A model generated the notes under the pieces. That model was not told the origin of the DNA, did not search any database, and was given only the letters and a program-made list of their open reading frames with translations. DNA of 64,000 nucleotides, from contig CATQJL010000001.1 of NCBI GenBank assembly GCA_958299035.1, positions 75,785,594 through 75,849,593 of the forward strand, given 5' to 3'. Origin of the DNA: Cylicocyclus nassatus (Eukaryota; Nematoda; Chromadorea; Rhabditida; Strongylidae). The first letter of the stretch is position 1, and the number at the start of each line of letters is the position of its first letter. Of this stretch, positions 58,165 to 64,000 are shown piece after piece. The translations under genes were made by a program, and so were the position numbers.

Positions 58165-58948
58165 AGTCCTGTTTAATGTTACTGAAAATATGCAAGCTGA
58201 TGTAACATCTGGAAGTTCACCTTTATGCATCTGGGATGAGTAAACCCTGCGCTCTTTGCTTTCATCCAAATTGTACTTGGGCCATGAACAGTAATGTAGT
58301 ACTTACGATTCACAATGTGCTATGCTCGCGTAGGGAGTGAGATTTAATTACAATACGGTTTTCCTTATATGGATGCAGGCTACATCTCATTGAAAGAATA
58401 TTCACTACGGCGTATGCATTCGAGCATATGTTGCCCTCAAAGACAAAAAATATTATGTTGTATGAGATTTGGTTGGCGGTTATCAATCATTTTTCTTGCC
58501 TCTCCCCACTGCAGAATCCGTTAGTAGAAGTTTTTATAAGCGCGAGAGATCTATCCTTGGTTGTTTATAGAACGGCAAATGAGGTTTGATTTCATAGAGT
58601 AATCACAAATGACAATGGAGGCGTTTGCCTAATTGTAAGTCGCATACGTAGTACTAGAATCACTATAGATACTAGTATTAGACTAATTAAATGGTCTTGA
58701 GCACCACAGTGGTGTTTGGCAGTGTGAAGTCTTCCGTCGATCCAAAGGCGCAGTGTCGAGATTCTTGGCACATGGAAGTCCTCTATTTACCCGGATTATC
58801 ATGTTTCCGCCACGTCCAATTGGCAAAGTCTCTTGTTTGAGGAAGTTTTTGCTTGAGTGCTTGAACTTATAGCACTCTTGAGCGTCGAGAGATTCAGCTG
58901 TTTAACTTATTTTGATCCTATTTTTGGCCACACAGGTGGAATTTTACA
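58165..58948. other. No gene recognised
   Basis: A short open stretch continues from the MITE to a stop at 58241-58243 (VLFNVTENMQADVTSGSSPL). It may be the end of an exon interrupted by the MITE, but this is unproven. The rest is AT-rich. Confidence 0.35.
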
Positions 58949-58950
58949 TA

Positions 58951-59628
58951 CAGGGTGTCCCAAAATAATGTGCACACTGTTTGATTTTGAATAACTCTCT
59001 TATTATGAGGTCTTTCGAGAAGCGGTGAGCGCCATTTTGTAGAGCTGGTTTCAACTTAGATTCGTATAGAGCGGATCACCGACCGCTCTTCGTTACTGTA
59101 GGATTACGGTAGAAATTTGAAAGAGAATTTTGGGCCATGAAAGGCCATATTTTGCTCCAGAAAGGAATCAAAACAGCCTGAAAACTTTTACACTAGGCCG
59201 ATTAGAGTTGCTGATTCTAACTGTAAAGTTCCCAACTTATTATGATGCTTGACTGAAGAGTTATGCGAGGTAAGCAGTAGCGGCCATTTTCTCAATGTTC
59301 CTAAAAAGTGCGAGTTACACCGTTTAGAAAGCTTCGCAATCTTGAGAATAGTTGGGTATTGAACTCAGCGTCCCTAAAAACCCTATTACTCAAGCTTTCA
59401 CATCTTTTTGAAAATTTTTGAAACGGCAGCTTTTTCCACAGTGACGCCATATGTTCCAAGTTTCTACCGTAATCCTACAGTAATGAAGAGCGGTCGGTGA
59501 TTCGCTCTATACTGTAAATCTAAGCTGAAGCCAGCTCTACAAAATGGCGCTTACCGCTTCTCGAAAGACCTCATAATAAGAGAGATATTCAAAATCAAAC
59601 AGTGTGCACATTATTTTGGGACACCCTG
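58951..59628. mobile_element. Long-TIR TA-target element, best-preserved copy
   Basis: Ends CAGGGTGTCCCAAAATAATG and CATTATTTTGGGACACCCTG are perfect inverses, flanked by TA (58949-58950 and 59629-59630). The inverted arms extend about 170 bp, including GAAGCGGTGAGCGCCATTTT and its inverse. Same family as 3908-4572, 7584-8276 and the solo arm at 1163-1332. Non-coding. Confidence 0.85.
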
Positions 59629-59962
59629 TATATTAGACGTGCTCGTAGTCTTACTCATTTTGACATCATCCCTATAATTTTCATACGATTCTTACATCAG
59701 TTAAGATCGAAGTTCAAAAGTGCGTTGGAATTAGTGCTTCGCTGGCGATTATCTTGCTTCACTTCTCTCCTCTGCCTTCTGATATATTTCGAGAGAAAGT
59801 ACGTGCGTTTTCGATAACCACCTGGGTTCAACGAAGAGAAGATTATAAACAGTCTGTATATCATACATTAATCATCATTCACGCTAGCGTAACTTATAAC
59901 TCTGAAGTAGCGCTCATTCCTACATCATATCTTCGGCAGCATTCTGCTGTCTGACTTTTAAG

Positions 59963-62611
59963 CATAGGTGCGATAAGGTGAGAATGACCTCTCCAGGGTG
60001 AAGGGGGTCACGGTGGTCGCAGCCCCTCCAGGGTGAAGGGGGTCAGAGGGGGTGCGGGGGGGGGGTTGGGGGGGGGGGGGTGAGTGCGTGTGTGAATGTG
60101 GGTGTGCAATTACACACACACGCGCCGCCAGGAACGGCATTCCTTTCACAACCTCATTTTATGAGGACCGATTTTATAAACGGTCTGAAAAAGTGAGTGT
60201 GGTCAAAATTATTGGATGGTACACAAGTGCAAAACTGAGGTTTTTGCAGGCGTAATGTTCGAGAAGGAAAGGTTACACAACGCCTGTCACTTGCTTCATA
60301 CGAATATGGGATGAAGGACCGGACCGACCGATGACTATATTCTTGTCTTAATGTTGCCGTTTTATGCTTTGTAATTTAATGAAAATATTGAAAGATGACG
60401 ACTATCAACTATTGTGAGGCCATCAGAAGTTGTAATAGAAAGTGGTTCTGAGAAGTGTGATGATAGGAAGTATCAAAAATTATGAATGATGAAGCACGTA
60501 GAAAGAAGTAAAATATTGTCTGCCCAGGAAACTCTGAAAGATACAGTAAAATTATTGCATGTATAAATGGCCATTCTTGGTAAATGGGCACGTAAATGAT
60601 AAGAAGGAAACACACGGGAGCAGGATTGGAACCTTCTCGTTATCTTCTAAAGAAGGCATTGGATGACAATGGAAGAAACAAGGACAGGAAAATCGGAACG
60701 CCTGACTGCCACGAAAAATTTATTCCGCTGAAGACTACTGGACACTGCGTAATACTGAACTTGTTAAATTCGGCAATTGGAAAAATTAGGGTTGTTGGAA
60801 CAAAGTGAGGTTGTAACTACTTCTTGTTTAAATTTAGATTTAGCATAGGAGATATTTGTACGAAAATTGTTTGTGTATCGGAAAGGAGGGAGAAGATTTA
60901 TAGGCAAAATTTGAAAAAATTCAATTAAAAATTCATAACGTTTGTAGATGAACAGCTAGTACAAGGAAATGCTCACCATTGAAACCGTTTCTTCCTCTGC
61001 TTTCAGAAAATATATGGTTTGTCTGGGATCCGTTGAAAAAAGTGCGTGGTGAAGGGGGTGCCTAGTGATTTTTGGAGATTTTCGAGTTTTCAACATAAAA
61101 AAATTCATAACTTCTGTAGATGAACAGCTAGTACAAGGAGATGCTCACCATTAGAACCGTCTCATTCTCCGCTTTCAGAAAATATATAGTTTGTAAGGGA
61201 TCCCTTGCAAAAAGTGCCTGGTGAAGGGGGGGTGAGAATTTTATAACGGGAGTTCTCAGGCAGAGGCCTTTTCACCATTGTAAAAAGACGTCTGCCTGAG
61301 AACTCCCGTTATAAAATTCTCACCCCCCCTTCACCAGGCACTTTTTGCAAGGGATCCCTTACAAACTATATATTTTCTGAAAGCGGAGAATGAGACGGTT
61401 CTAATGGTGAGCATCTCCTTGTACTAGCTGTTCATCTACAGAAGTTATGAATTTTTTTATGTTGAAAACTCGAAAATCTCCAAAATTCACTAGGCACCCC
61501 CTTCACCACGCACTTTTTTCAACGGATCCCAGACAAACTATATATTTTCTGAAAGCAGAGGAAGAAACGGTTTCAATGGTGAGCATTTCCTTGTACTAGC
61601 TGTTCATCTACAAACGTTATGAATTTTTAATTGAATTTTTTCAAATTTTGCCTATAAATCTTCTCCCTCCTTTCCGATACACAAACAATTTTCGTACAAA
61701 TATCTCCTATGCTAAATCTAAATTTAAACAAGAAGTAGTTACAACCTCACTTTGTTCCAACAACCCTAATTTTTCCAATTGCCGAATTTAACAAGTTCAG
61801 TATTACGCAGTGTCCAGTAGTCTTCAGCGGAATAAATTTTTCGTGGCAGTCAGGCGTTCCGATTTTCCTGTCCTTGTTTCTTCCATTGTCATCCAATGCC
61901 TTCTTTAGAAGATAACGAGAAGGTTCCAATCCTGCTCCCGTGTGTTTCCTTCTTATCATTTACGTGCACATTTACCAAGAATGGCCATTTATACATGCAA
62001 TAATTTTACTGTATCTTTCAGAGTTTCCTGGGCAGACAATATTTTACTTCTTTCTACGTGCTTCATCATTCATAATTTTTGATACTTCCTATCATCACAC
62101 TTCTCAGAACCACTTTCTATTACAACTTCTGATGGCCTCACAATAGTTGATAGTCGTCATCTTTCAATATTTTCATTAAATTACAAAGCATGAAACGGCA
62201 ACATTAAGACAAGAATATAGTCATGGTCGGTCCGGACCTTCATCCCATATTCGTATGAAGCAAGTGACAAGCGTTGTATAACCTTTCCTTCTCGAACATT
62301 ACGCCTGCAAAAACCTCAGTCTTGCGCTTGTGTACCATCCAATTTTTGACCACACTCACTTTTTCAGACCGTTTATAAAATCGGTCCTCATAAAATCGGT
62401 CTAAGGACATAGCTGGAAGAATGCCACGATTGCCCTTCACTTGCTTCTTGACTGTAGAGTCTACAAATAGGTTGATAGCGTGGTCATTTTATCAGGCATA
62501 ACCTTACCTCACTGTTGATTTTTTTTGTCGTTTTGGTGAAGGGGGTCACCTTGGTTTCCGGCTCAGGGGTGAAGGGGGGGGTGAGCAAATTCTCACACTA
62601 TCGCACCTATG
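59963..62611. mobile_element. 2.65 kb hAT-like foldback with near-identical arms
   Basis: Ends CATAGGTGCGATA and TATCGCACCTATG are inverted and flanked by CTTTTAAG (59955-59962 and 62612-62619), an 8-bp duplication that fits the hAT preference nTnnnnAn. The interior is an inverted repeat of about 1.1 kb arms (about 60160-61264 against 61291-62400) around a 26-base loop. Each arm carries the roughly 180-bp tandem units also found in 9266-10881. The two 70-codon frames at 60596-60808 (plus) and 61747-61959 (minus) encode the same peptide because they are mirror copies. A G-rich tract (60053-60080) lies near the left end. Confidence 0.85.
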
Positions 62612-62683
62612 CTTTTAAGGCATCGACATTAGTGAATTTTTCCAGGAAGTAATCAAGCGTTAGTCGTTTCCAGTGGTTTCGGT

Positions 62684-62903
62684 CAGGGCTCGGCAGCAGG
62701 GTAGCTCTCCGAATATGTAAATATGCAAAAAACGAAGTTTCCTCTGACTTTCGCGAAATTTCGACGTCCATTTTGACCCAAAACGGAAACGTCGACTTAA
62801 AAACTAACCTGACTTATGTTTTTTTAGGCCGCAAAAACGATATACCCTTTGCTTTTTGTCCCAAAACGGCATCCAAATTGATTGTAAGCCACCTCAGGCC
62901 CTT
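62684..62903. mobile_element. hAT-type MITE, CAGGGCTCGGCAC family, diverged copy 3
   Basis: Left CAGGGCTCGGCAGCAGG; right end CCACCTCAGGCCCTT is decayed. Flanks GTTTCGGT (62676-62683) and GTTACGGT (62904-62911) differ at one base, so this is an older insertion than copies 1 and 2. Interior motifs match theirs. Confidence 0.6.
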
Positions 62904-62911
62904 GTTACGGT

Positions 62912-64000
62912 CCTATTTTTTTGCGGTGAAATTATTCACGCAGCACGTCGCTTTTTTCATAGTGTTCTAAAAAATCCCATACTATTGATGAAAATGTTTT
63001 TTTTTGTTTTGGGTGGGTGCTGCGAAATAGCCAAAATTGTGGCGCAATTAGTCTATAGGGTATCGGTTACATTTACATCTGCAGCTCACAAAGACATTCG
63101 ACGGATGTCAAGTTGGCATGCGCTAGCAAAGGGCCAGATGTTTCCAATGTAGTCACTTGGATGCTTTTGAATGCATTTGCCCCTTATGATGCAAACATCT
63201 TGAAGGTTTCCTACTCGCGTATGTGCTGCCGAAGAAGGATCAATCACTTTATTCATCCGGCTCAATTTTCAAAAAGTCTTGCCGGAAATCTATAATAGAA
63301 GTTTCTTCTTGAAAAAGGTTCCTTGTCATTTGGAGATCTCATATGGATCACTTTTGGATAGGATTAAGAAACCTTGAGACTGTAGAAGTCACAGCTCAAC
63401 TCAATAAAAAATTTTTCGTACTGGTGTTAGATTTATATCGTTTTGATTTTCCGTATAGCGGTTTTTGCCACCGGTTTTGATAGATAGGAAAATAGATTTT
63501 TTTAAAATTGAGATTAGCGAGATCATTGGGTAGCTACCCTGCAGATTATCAAATCAAGTTAGTCTTTTCGCAGGAAAGTGTCGTCTGGAAGTAAGTCAAT
63601 ATCAGATGTTTTGGGAATAATCTGAACAGATGTTTAGATTCATTTTTGATTCAGTAACATATGTGAGCAAACAGCTGTTTGATTAGGCATGCTATGGAAG
63701 ATGCTTCGGAGAGTTTTCATAGGTTTTTATAGTAAAGTTCATCTCAACGCTTCGTTACAAATCAAGTTTCTCCCAACTTGGAGTTGAATTTAGTGTTTAT
63801 TTGGGCATTGCAAGTGAAGTTCTATTAATGGCAGCCTTTTCCGAACTGCATAGGTCATATGCTAATGGCGCTCGTTTTTCTCCTTTTCTCGCTAATCGCT
63901 CAGCTCTGACTCCGAAGTATAGGCGCACTGTCGCCTCTCGATGGCCACATCTCACCATCGCACTCATCAATTATTCAATTTTGTCGTTCGTCTGCACATG
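62912..64000. other. No gene recognised
   Basis: Right edge of the window. Plus-strand frames 62856-63152 and 63113-63295 overlap and have no motif. If a gene begins here it continues beyond the window. Confidence 0.4.

Noticed and set aside
60596..61959. Two identical 70-codon ORFs on opposite strands
   Set aside because: They are mirror copies inside the arms of one foldback transposon, with no known domain; identity reflects DNA symmetry, not protein constraint.
1..64000. Bacterial operons, rRNA genes or phage regions
   Set aside because: Genes are intron-rich with nematode-style splice sites; no rRNA, operon spacing or phage structural genes were seen.

Overview
The window looks like nuclear DNA of a nematode, most likely a clade V parasitic species of the hookworm/strongylid type. 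Three things point there. Genes are split into many short exons with T-rich TTTTCAG-like acceptors. There is a tandem pair of small MSP-domain genes, a nematode sperm family. Genes are sparse and almost all other sequence is transposon. The species is an inference; no single sequence here fixes it.

Layout, left to right. 0-8.6 kb: a minus-strand gene for a secreted protein with two CUB domains (2159-5401, six exons, all phases agree), with long-TIR elements of TA target in its second intron and on both sides. 8.7-15.1 kb: a 6.5 kb palindromic transposon with a hAT-like element nested in its left arm and a PIF/Harbinger-like element nested in its right arm. 15.7-19.4 kb: an unrecognised minus-strand gene of about 12 exons. 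19.7-23.2 kb: three foldback elements, one carrying an inverted pair of tRNA-Val-like sequences. 23.2-25.7 kb: partial minus-strand exons and unassigned open frames. 26.3-31.0 kb: a CR1/jockey-like LINE with intact ORF1 and ORF2. 31.1-33.3 kb: two paralogous MSP-domain genes. 36.5-40.7 kb: a complete nine-exon cytochrome P450 gene on the plus strand (513 aa), with nested MITEs in its introns. 41.1-43.1 kb: another composite foldback. 43.4-45.1 kb: a minus-strand gene whose 5' exon is interrupted by a 278-bp hAT-type MITE. 47.1-52.85 kb: minus-strand mitochondrial ribosomal protein S11 and, upstream of it, a 15-exon zinc-finger gene (537 aa) with a HYGH-type, possibly transposase-derived domain. 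53-64 kb: no confident host gene, but several more MITEs and a 2.65 kb hAT-like foldback whose two 1.1 kb arms are nearly identical.

The host genes do not form one pathway (extracellular CUB protein, sperm MSP proteins, membrane P450, mitochondrial ribosome, nuclear zinc finger). The strongest theme is transposon stratigraphy. In three foldback elements the uninterrupted opposite arm preserves the empty insertion site of the nested element, so target-site duplications of 8 bp or 3 bp can be read directly. Reconstructed exon coordinates were checked by hand for splice sites and reading phase; they are gene models, not transcript evidence.
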